A DNA stretch of 64,000 bases from a candidate division KSB3 bacterium (GCA_002748425.1 PDSJ01000023.1:1-64000), one strand, 5' to 3'. Shown: positions 43,673 to 53,015, numbered from the stretch's first letter. The notes: generated by a model from the sequence alone, not told the origin. Numbers and translations: made by a program.

Positions 43673-43687
43673 AAGAACGATGTTCTT
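43673..43687. promoter_or_regulatory. Inverted repeat AAGAAC-GAT-GTTCTT before the NtrC-type gene
   Basis: A perfect 6-bp inverted repeat with 3-base spacer ends 6 bases before the ATG at 43694, where a ribosome site would be expected and none is seen. It may be an autoregulatory operator or a small hairpin limiting initiation. It is not a LexA box, which needs a 4-base spacer. Confidence 0.4.
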
Positions 43688-43693
43688 AACACT

Positions 43694-45100
43694 ATGACAA
43701 AACGAATTTTAGTTGTCGATGACGAGAAGGTCTTTTCCAGTTATCTTGAACAGATTCTCACACGCAAGGGCCTTGAGTCCGAAGTCGCTCATAACGGCGA
43801 AGAGGCTTTGGCGAAGTGCGAGCAATCAAATTACGATCTGGTGATTTCGGATATTAAAATGCCGAAAATGAGCGGCCTGGAATTTCTGAAAGCTGTCCGC
43901 GAACGCAGCCTGAAGCCGGGAAATGAACGCCTGGCGGAAATGGGCTTTATCATCATGACCGCTCACGGCAGCGTTGAAACGGCTGTGGAGGCGATGAAGC
44001 TGGGAGCGAACGATTATATCACCAAACCGTTCAATGCTCAGGAAGTCCTGCTGGTAATCGAAAAAGTTTTTGATCAAAAGCAGTTACAGAAAGAGAATCA
44101 ATACCTGCAAGGCGAGGTCCAGGGCAAATACAGCGTTGAGAATATTATCAGCGAGAGTCCCCGGATGGATCGGGTCTTTGAGCTGATCTCCAATGTTGCG
44201 CCGACTGACTCGACCGTGCTGGTTCAGGGAGAAACTGGAACCGGTAAGGAACTGGTGGCCCGGGCTGTCCATTACATCAGTTCCCGGAAGCAGCATCGCT
44301 TCGTGGCCGTGAATTGCGGGGCCTTAACAGATAATTTGCTGGAAAGCGAATTGTTTGGTCATGAAAAGGGGGCATTTACCGGTGCGATTCGCCAGAAAAT
44401 TGGAAAGTTTGAACTGGCGGATCGAGGGACGCTTTTTCTAGATGAAATCGGCAATGTCTCGCCCGCCATGCAGATGAAACTTCTGCGGGTGCTTCAGGAG
44501 CGCCATTTCGAACGGGTTGGTGGAACCCGTACGATCGAAGTCGATGTGCGTATTATTTCGGCGACGAATGAAGATTTGGAAAAATCCGTGGCCGACGGCC
44601 GGTTCCGGGAAGATCTCTACTACCGTATCAATGTGATTCCGATCGTTCTCCCTCCGCTTCGACAACGTCGGGAAGACATCCCGCTGCTCGCCGGACATTA
44701 TGTTGAACAACTGAGTCACGGTCGGATCAAGGAAGTCTCGGACGGAGCGCTTCATACCTTGATGAGCTATGACTGGCCGGGGAATATTCGTGAACTGATC
44801 AATATCATCGAACGCTCGATCCTGCTGGAACGTGGACCGGTGTTGAAAAGCGTTGACTTACCGACCCGTATGCGCCGTAAAGATGAACGTTCCCGGCTGA
44901 TGGATTTCAATGAAGAGCTTCCTCTGGAGGCAGTTCGTGAACAGGCGATCGATATTGTGGAAAAAGAGTATATGATACGTATTCTGCAAAAATACCGAGG
45001 CAGTATCAAAAGAACTGCCGAACATGCCGGCTTGACGACACGCAGCATTCACGGGAAGATGAAGAAATTCGAGCTGCGTAAGGAGGATTATAAAAATTAA
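43694..45100 (+). CDS. Sigma-54-dependent response regulator (NtrC type)
   Basis: 468 residues. Receiver domain 1-125 with VVDDE and phosphoacceptor D53 in [13 protein letters not shown]+ domain with Walker [16 protein letters not shown], the sigma-54 contact loop GAFTGA, Walker [10 protein letters not shown] and the R-finger region. C-terminal Fis-type helix-turn-helix [20 protein letters not shown]. It activates transcription from -24/-12 promoters. No histidine kinase is next to it; the gene just downstream encodes a large membrane protein of unknown function. Confidence 0.93.
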   Translation: MTKRILVVDDEKVFSSYLEQILTRKGLESEVAHNGEEALAKCEQSNYDLVISDIKMPKMSGLEFLKAVRERSLKPGNERLAEMGFIIMTAHGSVETAVEAMKLGANDYITKPFNAQEVLLVIEKVFDQKQLQKENQYLQGEVQGKYSVENIISESPRMDRVFELISNVAPTDSTVLVQGETGTGKELVARAVHYISSRKQHRFVAVNCGALTDNLLESELFGHEKGAFTGAIRQKIGKFELADRGTLFLDEIGNVSPAMQMKLLRVLQERHFERVGGTRTIEVDVRIISATNEDLEKSVADGRFREDLYYRINVIPIVLPPLRQRREDIPLLAGHYVEQLSHGRIKEVSDGALHTLMSYDWPGNIRELINIIERSILLERGPVLKSVDLPTRMRRKDERSRLMDFNEELPLEAVREQAIDIVEKEYMIRILQKYRGSIKRTAEHAGLTTRSIHGKMKKFELRKEDYKN

Positions 45101-45214
45101 ATATATCGTCCCTAAGACACGTACATGTATAAACGTTTCGTTTCTGCGTTTCTGCGTGGAAAGGCCTTGCAGGAACGTTTCAGGGGTCGGTCTTAAACGA
45201 AGGTGCTTGTATTC

Positions 45215-47464
45215 ATGAAAAACATTTTTTTGATCAGCCTGTTTGTCTGTATTGGTCTGAGCTGCATTCTTCGTTCTGAGGCTCAGGATTTCTCGCCTTC
45301 TGGACGACGCCTGTCTTCGAAGCTGCAACTGGCAGTGGATCCGGGAGAGATCGTCTTAACTAAGGGGATCGAAGTCGGCTCGGAGGAGAAAAAAATTCAA
45401 CTGATCGTTCGAGAAACCAGTGGCTTCAAAACCGCTGAACTGGAATTGGTCGCGCGGCCGTTCATCGAGATGAACAGCGGCGACAGCGTTGATGTGAATA
45501 TTATCAAGGTCGAATTGTCCAAACAGCATGTTCCTCTTAAAGCAGGGGGATTGCAGCGGATCGAATTGATTATCGGTGGCTTCAGACAGGCCGGCAGCTA
45601 CCTCGGCGGCATTACAATTCACGATAGTATCAGCGGCGAACGGCAAGAGATCGATATTCGGGTCAGCGTGAAGGATTCCTGGCATCTGCCTGTCGCCGTG
45701 CTCTTGATTGCAGTGCTTGCCGCCTCCGGAGTCAACTCCTGGGCGGGCAAAGGCCGTAAAAAGAACCGTTTTGACAAAGAGATCTCGGACTGGTATAGGC
45801 ATATCGAGCAAGAAGACGTGGAGTTCGATTCTTATCTTTCCGAAGCAGAAGGGTTTTTAGAAAAGGCACGGGCCTATAATCAGGACTTCCAGTTTCTGCA
45901 GACCGAGGACGCTTTGAGCGCCACAGCGCAGAAATTCCGGCTTTACGAGCAGCGTAAGCAAGGCAGTGAAGCCCTGCGGATGAAGATTCAGGATTTCTTA
46001 GGGACTGTGCGGGACTTAGGCGAAAACGATCAGCAAAGCCTGAAGATCAGCGATCAACTGATCCAGCTTCTTCCCAAAATTCAGGGTGGCTATGAAGAGA
46101 GCGAAGCGATCTTCAAGCAGGTCGTGCTCTTTTTCGAAGCGTATCGCATGGCCCGGAGGGATTTTCAGCATGCGCGGGAAAAATTGACCAGCAATCTGGA
46201 CTATGTTAAAAAAGCCGATCGTAGTAAAATTGAACTTATCTTCGGTGACATCGAACGCTTGCTGAACACTGCCGAGACCATGACTGGGCTCGACGAAGTG
46301 AATCTTTTACTGCGAAAAGTTGCCTACGAGCTGTCTCCAGAAAAAATTAACGAGAATATCTTCCGTTCTCAGCGCTATCAGAAAGCCCTTGACGAGCAGC
46401 GTGAACAAGTCGAAAATGTCACCGGCCAGCAAGCCCGGCGTATTGTGGATGCGCTTTACGGGCAGGCCCGGAACGCTCTGGAAGACAACCGCTACGAAGA
46501 TGTCGATGAAGCGTTGCAGAAACTGACGAAAAGTCTGGAAATCGTCGGGCAGATCAAGCAGGCAGAGAAGCGGCTCAAAGGACGCGATGCGAAAATGACT
46601 GAGCTGCGCCGTCTGATCCGTGATGCAAAAACGTATCTTGAAGGCGGCTCATGGGATGGAATTCAACGTGCAGCCTACGATGTTAATCAGGTCCTGGAAA
46701 TCCTGGACGGGGTACGCAAGCACTACGAAGAGTTTCCTTCTGTTGAGGAGCAATCCCGTCCTGCCGGGGACGCTGAAACGAGTGCGCAGAGCCAGCAAGA
46801 AGCTGAAGTCCCCCCAACAGGCGGGGAGGAGGGCGCTCAATTACGGCGCTTAAGTCCTGAAGACTTGCGGAAAAATCTCGATCATCTTCTGGAGCAGGCC
46901 CTACAATACCCTCGCCTGCGCGACAAAATGGCGTCTTGGCGCACTTATTGCGAAAAGCTGTTGCAATTCAACGAGTTACGTGAAATGTTCGCGTATCTGG
47001 ACGTGATTCGGGAGGAGCTGGAACTCTATACCAAAATCCAGACCATCCGGGCGCAAATGGGTGAACGGACTTTTCAGTCAGTGCAGCAGTTGCTTGAGCA
47101 GGCTGAACAGCTCATACTGCTGGACAGTTATGAAGATCGCGCCGCCTTTCATCGTGCCGAAGTACTGGCTGCCGCTGCCAGTGCCCTGTGGGAAGAAAAA
47201 CAGACGGTCGGGGACTTCGAACAGGTCATCTCCACGATCCGTTCGCCCAGACTTGCGACGAAATTGGTTACCGGAGGCAGCCTGAGCGCCTATTTTGCTG
47301 CTGCCGTCGCCCTCGGATTCCAGTCTCTGTATGCTCCGAGTCCGGACTTTGGTGCGGTTCTTTTCGAAGATTATTTTTCGCTTGTCCTCTGGGCTTTTGG
47401 CTTCCAGGGCGTTAAAATGACCGCAGTGAATGTGTACGAAGCGTATTTTAAAAAGGAACGTTGA
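45215..47464 (+). CDS. Large membrane coiled-coil protein of unknown function
   Basis: 749 residues. Signal peptide 1-24; an extracytoplasmic beta-rich domain (about 25-160) with VDPGEIVLTKGIEVG and GSYLGGITIHDS, reminiscent of an Ig-like or COG1470-type domain; one membrane helix (LPVAVLLIAVLAASGVNSW). A long cytoplasmic helical region with coiled-coil character then runs to about 680, interrupted by a Gln/Glu/Pro-rich linker near residue 535. Two further hydrophobic segments close the protein (SAYFAAAVALGFQSLY and FSLVLWAFGFQGVKM). I do not recognise a family. Its position 115 bases behind the NtrC-type regulator suggests a linked function. Confidence 0.7.
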   Translation: MKNIFLISLFVCIGLSCILRSEAQDFSPSGRRLSSKLQLAVDPGEIVLTKGIEVGSEEKKIQLIVRETSGFKTAELELVARPFIEMNSGDSVDVNIIKVELSKQHVPLKAGGLQRIELIIGGFRQAGSYLGGITIHDSISGERQEIDIRVSVKDSWHLPVAVLLIAVLAASGVNSWAGKGRKKNRFDKEISDWYRHIEQEDVEFDSYLSEAEGFLEKARAYNQDFQFLQTEDALSATAQKFRLYEQRKQGSEALRMKIQDFLGTVRDLGENDQQSLKISDQLIQLLPKIQGGYEESEAIFKQVVLFFEAYRMARRDFQHAREKLTSNLDYVKKADRSKIELIFGDIERLLNTAETMTGLDEVNLLLRKVAYELSPEKINENIFRSQRYQKALDEQREQVENVTGQQARRIVDALYGQARNALEDNRYEDVDEALQKLTKSLEIVGQIKQAEKRLKGRDAKMTELRRLIRDAKTYLEGGSWDGIQRAAYDVNQVLEILDGVRKHYEEFPSVEEQSRPAGDAETSAQSQQEAEVPPTGGEEGAQLRRLSPEDLRKNLDHLLEQALQYPRLRDKMASWRTYCEKLLQFNELREMFAYLDVIREELELYTKIQTIRAQMGERTFQSVQQLLEQAEQLILLDSYEDRAAFHRAEVLAAAASALWEEKQTVGDFEQVISTIRSPRLATKLVTGGSLSAYFAAAVALGFQSLYAPSPDFGAVLFEDYFSLVLWAFGFQGVKMTAVNVYEAYFKKER

Positions 47465-47479
47465 AAAAATGCCTTCATG

Positions 47480-47954
47480 TTAAGGAAGAAGGAGAGGCTG
47501 CGACGGCTCGTGTCTTTCAGCGTGTGCTTGAGCGGTTTCATGGTCTGTGGTGGCATAGCAGTAACGACAGCCGTGAAGGCAACTGTTGTAAGCGCCGATG
47601 TCACGGCTGGCGTACATCCGCAGCCTTAAAACTGATATAACAGCGCTCAGTAGCCCCTTTGAGTCGTTCTGCAAGGCGGGAAAATTTTTCAACGACTGCG
47701 TCGACAGGTAGCTGGCTGGAGAGTACGATCGGATCGAAACGCCAAAGCACATGTTGAGGTGAATAGCGATCTGCCAGAGTGTGAAAGCTTTCAAGTACTA
47801 TTTCTGCAGGCGGGACAAAAGCTTCCAGCGGCGCTCTGTAATCCCTTAAGGTGAGATGGAAGCACGCGTTGTAACACCCCGTGCGTCAAGTTCCGGCAAG
47901 TGCGGCAGCAGGGGCAGATAATTCCGCGACCAGAAAACGATGGCAAGGACATCC
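47480..47954 (-). pseudogene. Decayed DUF1848 protein gene
   Basis: Frames on the minus strand give typical DUF1848 pieces, but not in one frame: DVLAIVFWSRN near 47950, then after a frame change CYNACFHLTLRDY, ending at VLWRFDPIVLSS and a TGA after CYISFK, then in another frame DIGAYNSCLHGCRYCYA near 47590. The normal 70 or more residues between the last two blocks are missing. N-terminal sequence above 47954 is also out of frame. The C-x-x-x-C-x-x-C cluster of the end is retained. Decay through at least two frameshifts and a deletion is the simplest reading. Confidence 0.75.
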
Positions 47955-48082
47955 TCTCAGAATCGTTGCCAGGTTAACAGACTCCTGCCTTGGCGGTACA
48001 TTTTCAGCTGAGAGAGTTTCTGTAAATAATTTTCTTCTTGAGAATGCGTGTCGTTCAGCGCCAGGAACACAGGCAGCGAGGG

Positions 48083-48820
48083 TCAGTCTGGGAAGTGGTG
48101 GAAGGCGCAGATCCCCTGCGCTGAGATGCTCAAATAGCGGTGCTCGTCTTTCCAGGCCGGGAGCGTAATGAGTTGTCTGCCGCTGTGATTGCTGGATGCC
48201 GGGAGGACTCGCTCTTCGTGGAAGTGACCGAGCACAATAGTGTCGTAACCCTGATCCCAGAGACCTTGGGCATATTCCTGACAGCTTTTATGAGGAAAGG
48301 CGCTTTTATGGCGTTGGTTGCTTTGGCGGAATGAGCGCTCTAAGTGATGAACACAGGCGACCGCGAATCTCTTTGGAAGCAGGGTGAACGCATTGAAGAT
48401 GAAGACATTACGCGAAAAACGCCGCCAAAATTGATATTGTCTGTCGTGCAGGTTGACAAGATCGCCATGCGAAAAGTAGATTGAATGCTGCCCGAACTGA
48501 CGTTGGGCGGCCTCCTGTGCAATCTCGTGAAAGGGGAAACCCAGATAGCGATGGGCTAAAAAATAATCACGATTACCCTCGACGTACAAGAGAGAGATGC
48601 CATCTTCCCTGAGCGTCTGGAGCATTTCGATCACCGGAAGATGGTGAGAGAGTTCCATTGCAGCAGTTCCAATCCAGATGTTAAAGAGATCACCGAGGAG
48701 GTAGAGGGCCTGAATGCCGCTTGTCCGGCAAGAGTGTAAAAAGCTCAGAAAATGTTCGAGTTCTTGGTCGAGAGCCTCGAGGTGAGCATCTGCGAGAACA
48801 ATTGTTTCACTGTGACGCAT
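48083..48820 (-). CDS. lpxH: UDP-2,3-diacylglucosamine diphosphatase-like metallophosphoesterase
   Basis: 245 residues. Metal ligands of the calcineurin-like fold: LADAHLEA, YLLGDLFNIWIG, VEGNRDYFL, FSHGDLVNLHDRQYQFW and LGHFHEERVL. The DLFNxW and GNRD..FSHGD spacing fits LpxH, which makes lipid X in lipid A synthesis at the inner membrane. Strict LpxH identity needs a profile; LpxG/LpxI alternatives exist. Lies beside plsX and cutA on the same strand. Confidence 0.78.
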   Translation of the reverse strand: MRHSETIVLADAHLEALDQELEHFLSFLHSCRTSGIQALYLLGDLFNIWIGTAAMELSHHLPVIEMLQTLREDGISLLYVEGNRDYFLAHRYLGFPFHEIAQEAAQRQFGQHSIYFSHGDLVNLHDRQYQFWRRFSRNVFIFNAFTLLPKRFAVACVHHLERSFRQSNQRHKSAFPHKSCQEYAQGLWDQGYDTIVLGHFHEERVLPASSNHSGRQLITLPAWKDEHRYLSISAQGICAFHHFPD

Positions 48821-48874
48821 ATTTTCTTCGTTGGCAGAAAGGAATGGCTCGATCTGTAAAACGGTTGTGTGGCT

Positions 48875-49237
48875 TTATACGCTCGCGCGCGCTATGTTAA
48901 AAAGGCTTGATCCGGTTTCACGTCCAATCCAGCGGAGATATGCTTCTGAACCAGCTGCGATCGGGATCGCGATAATTTCCGGGAGATCGTAACTGTGAAG
49001 CCTCGTGACGATTGCTTCGATTTGGGGGAACAATTCGGCGCGGCTCTTGAGTAATAACAGAACCTCCTCTTCTCGTTCAAGAGACCCTTCCCAGCAAAAA
49101 ATCGATCGAAGGCCTGGGATAATATTGCCACACGCCGCCAGTCGACGCTCCACAAGTGTTGAGGCAATCTGCTCGGCTTCTGCTTCCGAAGAGCATGTCA
49201 CAAGACATATGATGCAGGCTGTGTTTGCATGTTGCAT
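48875..49237 (-). CDS. cutA: Divalent-cation tolerance protein CutA
   Basis: 120 residues from the ATG at 49237, with GGAG upstream. Typical strands ACIICLVTCSSEAEAEQIA, RRLAACGNIIPGLRSIFCWEG and the helix ELFPQIEAIVTRLHSYDLPEIIAIPI. CutA forms trimers with a PII-like ferredoxin fold and is linked to metal tolerance. It lies 34 bases behind plsX and may be part of its operon; a small inverted repeat (ATTAAGG/CCTTAAT, 49256-49275) separates them. Confidence 0.92.
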   Translation of the reverse strand: MQHANTACIICLVTCSSEAEAEQIASTLVERRLAACGNIIPGLRSIFCWEGSLEREEEVLLLLKSRAELFPQIEAIVTRLHSYDLPEIIAIPIAAGSEAYLRWIGRETGSSLFNIARASV

Positions 49238-49270
49238 AATCACTCCAGAACCTCAATTAAGGTCGATTCC

Positions 49271-50962
49271 TTAATCTATTACGTTCTTATCAGCAGGACG
49301 TTCAGGTTCTTCCTCGTGTTGTACGAGATCGTCCTTTGATTGCTGATGAGACTGCCTTTTCCACCAGGATTTTTTAGCAACGTTTGTCTCATCATCGCTT
49401 TCGGGATTTGCGTCGTCGTGTTCGTCCACATCCTTCTCTTGGTGTGTATCGATTTTTTCAAGTTCAGCGGCCCCTGTTTCAGGATATTGGGCTTCGCTGT
49501 TGAGAAGATGCTCCCCTGCGTGCTCTTCGGAATGCGCCAATATCGGCTCATGCCCCGATTTTCTGGACCACCAGTGCCTTTTCTCTTCAGGAGGCTCTTT
49601 AACGGTCTGCTCAAGATCATTAGCCTCCGTGCCTGCATTCTCGGGCAGTGTTGCTTCAAGGGCCTGCTCGCGTTCTTTTTCAGAATCGATGTTATCCGCT
49701 TGCTGCTGTGCAGCCCCTACCGGGTCATCAACTGCTGAGGTTTTCCTCGACCACCAATATTGCTTTTCATGCTCTTGGCTCTTGTACTCTTCTCCTGGCC
49801 CGGTTTCCCTGTGAGCGTCCAATGCTCTCTGCTGCTCGTCGGAAGCTGAAAGCGTTGTCTTCTCCTCTTCGAGTTCTCCCTTTTCAGACTTTTCTTTTGG
49901 GCCCTCCTGCCTGATCGAACGCTTGATTTGGCTCCAGAGAGAAGTTGCCCGGGTATACGCCTTTGTGTCGAATTCGCAACGATGCAGGGTCTCAGTAATC
50001 TGATCGGTAATGTGGTGTTGAACCGACTCTGCAGCGACCCGAATCGCATTCTTCACGTCGATCGCCTTGGAACTCCCATGCCCGACAATCACCACTCCGT
50101 TCAGACCAAGCAGCGGAGCACCTCCGTACTCAGAATGATCGATACGCTTTCTCATGGCATTTATGGCGGGCTTGACCAGCAGGTAGCCCAGTTTGGTCCG
50201 CCAGTTCGTCGTAAACGCATCTTTCAGAAACACGCCAATCGTTTTCGCCAGGCTTTCGGAGACCTTTAACATCACGTTCCCTGTAAAACCGTCGCAGATC
50301 AAGACATCCACACGGCCGTTAAACAGGTCGCGACCTTCAGCATTCCCAATAAAATTCAGTGGGCTCTGGCGAAGCGGTTCGAAGACATCCTTGGTGAGCG
50401 TGTTGCCTTTTGACTCTTCTTCGCCGATGCTGAGGAGGCCGATTCGAGGATCTGCAATGCCGAAAACCTCCTGTGCATAGACATGAGCCATAACGGCAAA
50501 TTGTAACAAATGTAAGGGTTTGCAATCAACATTCGCCCCCACGTCGACCACGACGGTGACGCCGTTGATATTGGGAAAGCCCATGGACAGAGCAGGACGA
50601 TCGATCCCTTCGAGCATACGGCAGGCAACTTTTCCGATCGCCATAGCAGCCCCGGTATTTCCGGCGCTGACCGCTGCATCAGCCTTGCCGGATTTAATCA
50701 TATTGATCGCAACATGCAGTGAGGAATCCCGTTTCCGGCGCAAAGCCACGGAGGGGAGATCGTGCATATCGACGATCTGGGATGCATGTCTGACTTCGAT
50801 CGAGAGGCGGCTCGTGTTGTATTTTGCAAGTTCTTTCTGAACGTGCTCTTCCTGTCCGACGAGAATTAAAGAGAATCCATATTCTTTCGCCGCCTGCACC
50901 GTCCCTTCGACAATTGCTTCCGGGGCATAATCACCACCCATTGCATCGACAGCAATCCTCAT
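49271..50962 (-). CDS. plsX: Phosphate acyltransferase PlsX with long acidic C-terminal tail
   Basis: 563 residues, against about 330-345 for the family. From the ATG at 50962, residues to about 335 are a complete PlsX: MRIAVDAMGGDYAPE, AAVSAGNTGAAMAIG, DGFTGNVMLK and LGLNGVVIVGHGSSKA. It makes acyl-phosphate from acyl-ACP for phospholipid synthesis. Residues after about 335 form a polar, acidic, probably disordered tail of about 230 residues. It carries three copies of a WW motif, YWWSRKT, HWWSRKS and SWWKRQS, about 60-70 residues apart, plus a weaker LWSQIKRS at its start. I know of no PlsX with such a tail. The gene follows rpmF as usual. Confidence 0.93.
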   Translation of the reverse strand: MRIAVDAMGGDYAPEAIVEGTVQAAKEYGFSLILVGQEEHVQKELAKYNTSRLSIEVRHASQIVDMHDLPSVALRRKRDSSLHVAINMIKSGKADAAVSAGNTGAAMAIGKVACRMLEGIDRPALSMGFPNINGVTVVVDVGANVDCKPLHLLQFAVMAHVYAQEVFGIADPRIGLLSIGEEESKGNTLTKDVFEPLRQSPLNFIGNAEGRDLFNGRVDVLICDGFTGNVMLKVSESLAKTIGVFLKDAFTTNWRTKLGYLLVKPAINAMRKRIDHSEYGGAPLLGLNGVVIVGHGSSKAIDVKNAIRVAAESVQHHITDQITETLHRCEFDTKAYTRATSLWSQIKRSIRQEGPKEKSEKGELEEEKTTLSASDEQQRALDAHRETGPGEEYKSQEHEKQYWWSRKTSAVDDPVGAAQQQADNIDSEKEREQALEATLPENAGTEANDLEQTVKEPPEEKRHWWSRKSGHEPILAHSEEHAGEHLLNSEAQYPETGAAELEKIDTHQEKDVDEHDDANPESDDETNVAKKSWWKRQSHQQSKDDLVQHEEEPERPADKNVID

Positions 50963-51067
50963 AAGTAGGGGCACCCTGAAAGATGTTCAACAAGGCATCG
51001 ACTTTGCTGAACCGCTTTAATCATGATTGATGTCTTTCACGGCTTCATCAAACGCAGATCAAGAGTC

Positions 51068-51250
51068 TCATTTGTCTTTGACTTCGATGATCTGGCGTCC
51101 TTTATACATTCCGCAATGCGGACACACGACATGCGGACGTTTCATCTCGTCGCATTCCGGGCATGGTGAAAGTTTCGGAATCGTTAATGCGTCGTGTGAG
51201 CGACGCATATTGCGTCGTGATTTCGAAGTTTTTCTTTTGGGTACTGCCAT
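51068..51250 (-). CDS. rpmF: 50S ribosomal protein L32
   Basis: 60 residues starting [20 protein letters not shown], with the zinc ribbon [18 protein letters not shown]. The order yceD-rpmF-plsX is conserved widely and is kept here. Four cysteines are present, so this is the zinc-binding form. Confidence 0.97.
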   Translation of the reverse strand: MAVPKRKTSKSRRNMRRSHDALTIPKLSPCPECDEMKRPHVVCPHCGMYKGRQIIEVKDK

Positions 51251-51359
51251 GATTGTTCTCCTTTGCTGTTCTATGAATTGCGCTCTTGTCTCTCTTGCAA
51301 CAAAGCGCCTTGTTCGGTATGTTCGTCATTACTCCCGGAGCGATCGTACATTCGATCTT

Positions 51360-51890
51360 TTATTCAGTTCGTTTCTGGCCTGATAATTTTTTCAGGACGG
51401 CAAAGCGCGGATCGATCCTGTCTTTCGGGCAGGCACATGTTCCTTCATTCAGATCCTGTCCACACGATGAGCACAAACCTAAACACTCTTCCCGGCACAA
51501 GGGCTTGAACGGAAGCATGAGCAATAACTGTTCCCGGACGATGTCTTCGAGATCTATTATTTTGTCCCTGTAAAACTCGACGTATAAATCCGTTTCTCGC
51601 AGTTCGAGTTCGTCAGCAGCTTTCTGTTCCTGAGGCTCTGGAAGAAAAATCAGTTTAAAGCACTCATCAACGTGCTGCCGATGCGCTTTCAGACAGCGCG
51701 AGCAGGACATTTCGACCTCAGCGATCAGTCTGGCTTCGAGGGTGACTTCCTCTTCGAGCTTCCGAATGCAGGCTTCCAGGTGTGCAGCCCCGATTAAGGT
51801 CGCGAATTCTTTCGGCAGTTGACAGGCAGGGCTGTTAAAATCGTAAGCCAACTCTTGCACAGGCTGAAGTCGCTCAATATGTACAATCAT
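51360..51890 (-). CDS. yceD: DUF177/YceD family protein
   Basis: 176 residues. Conserved CSRCLKAHRQHVDECFKLIF and the C-terminal Cys cluster LCREECLGLCSSCGQDLNEGTC with DPRFAVLKKL. YceD affects 23S rRNA or ribosome formation in several bacteria and is usually upstream of rpmF, as here. A TTGACA on the minus strand at 51961-51966 may be its -35 element, though the -10 match is poor. Confidence 0.93.
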   Translation of the reverse strand: MIVHIERLQPVQELAYDFNSPACQLPKEFATLIGAAHLEACIRKLEEEVTLEARLIAEVEMSCSRCLKAHRQHVDECFKLIFLPEPQEQKAADELELRETDLYVEFYRDKIIDLEDIVREQLLLMLPFKPLCREECLGLCSSCGQDLNEGTCACPKDRIDPRFAVLKKLSGQKRTE

Positions 51891-52046
51891 CTCTGCATTA
51901 CCATAGGGTTGAAAGCCTCTTCAGAGCCATCAAGAAAGCAGGAAAGCAGACGCCGTATTTTGTCAAGAAGAAAGTTCGTTTCAAAAATATGAACGTTCGG
52001 CTCCCACATTGGGGGAGATAAACCGGATGTGACGTGTTTTTCTCTT

Positions 52047-52209
52047 ACCAGGCGTAGGCTTCCGGGGCCTGGTTGCCAGGACCGGGCCAAATTTCATCGA
52101 GTCGGGTGAGGGCTTCATCCGTAAGCTGGATCACGAGGACTTTCACGTTGTGTTCGAGCCGCCCGACTTTCGGCTCTTCCAGGGAGCTGAGCTGTAGAGT
52201 TGGCAGAGA
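52047..52209 (-). pseudogene. C-terminal remnant of an aldo/keto reductase
   Basis: About 53 codons on the minus strand encode EEPKVGRLEHNVKVLVIQL, then TDEALTRLDEIWPGPG and a final PEAYAW before a stop. This is the characteristic end of aldo/keto reductases of the type ending in PEAYAW. In frame, a TGA stands just upstream and no start or catalytic part (Asp-Tyr-Lys-His) exists; the ABC ATPase gene ends 15 bases away. It is therefore a decayed fragment, probably cut when the present neighbour was placed here. Confidence 0.65.
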
Positions 52210-52223
52210 TGTGTCTCAGGACT

Positions 52224-53015
52224 TCACGACTCCATCACCCCGTTTTTTTCCTTGCCCATCAGGGCCTCGCGCCGGAATCGTTCTTCTTGTTTGAGGAAGC
52301 TGAGTGGCACTCCGTACGCGCTTTCCAGATGTTCGCGGGTGAGTATTTCACTCGTGTGTCCATAAATTGGAGCATCATGCTTTTGGAGCAAGACTGCATA
52401 ATCGGAATATCTTTGCGACAATTCAAGCTCGTGAAGAGCATAGCAAATGCTTGTGCCTTCCAGAGCGCTGAACTCCTGTAAAAATCCCAGAACCCGATGT
52501 TTTTGAGCGGGTTCCATCGCAAAGACCGGTTCATCCATGATCAGTACCCGAGAGCCATATAAAAGGCTGAACGCCAGAATGGTCCGCTGCAGTTCCCCTT
52601 TGCTGATGTCCTGAGTCTTACGCTGTAACACATGTTCTAGCTCGAAGACTTCGATCGACATCTGGATGATGTCTTCATGCTTCTGTTCACGAAAACCATT
52701 CTGAAGAACCACATGGAGCAAGTCACCGACACAATCCTTGGTGTCGAACTCCATGTTTTGAAAAATGAATGAAGCAGAGCGATGCCGGTGAATTTCATCT
52801 TGAAAGGTTTTCGTGTCCTGACCCAGCAGTGAGATCGTCCCTGTCGTCGGTTGTACAAGGCCGGCTGCCAGCAGTAACAGGGTTGACTTTCCCGTACCGT
52901 TCTGCCCCAGCACTGCAGTGGTCCCTGGCCACAAGTCTAAAAAAAGGTTCTGAAAGACCGGTACGCTGCTTTCAGGATAGAAAAATGATACGTTGTCAAA
53001 ATGGATAAGACTCAT
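52224..53015 (-). CDS. ABC transporter ATP-binding protein
   Basis: 263 residues. Walker A LGQNGTGKSTLLLLAAG, signature ISKGELQRTILAF (usual LSGGQ is altered to SKGE), Walker B VLIMDEPVFAM and the switch His in YALHELE. The protein couples ATP hydrolysis to transport. No permease gene is next to it, so the substrate is unknown and it may serve a distant partner. The changed signature is noteworthy but such variants are known. Confidence 0.85.
   Translation of the reverse strand: MSLIHFDNVSFFYPESSVPVFQNLFLDLWPGTTAVLGQNGTGKSTLLLLAAGLVQPTTGTISLLGQDTKTFQDEIHRHRSASFIFQNMEFDTKDCVGDLLHVVLQNGFREQKHEDIIQMSIEVFELEHVLQRKTQDISKGELQRTILAFSLLYGSRVLIMDEPVFAMEPAQKHRVLGFLQEFSALEGTSICYALHELELSQRYSDYAVLLQKHDAPIYGHTSEILTREHLESAYGVPLSFLKQEERFRREALMGKEKNGVMES

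Noticed and set aside
43673..43687. LexA/SOS box
   Set aside because: The Gram-positive type box needs GAAC-N4-GTTC; here the spacer is three bases. The gene is not a typical SOS gene.
49256..49275. Terminator between plsX and cutA
   Set aside because: The inverted repeat is only 7 bp, rich in A/T, and has no U-run; mentioned with cutA only.
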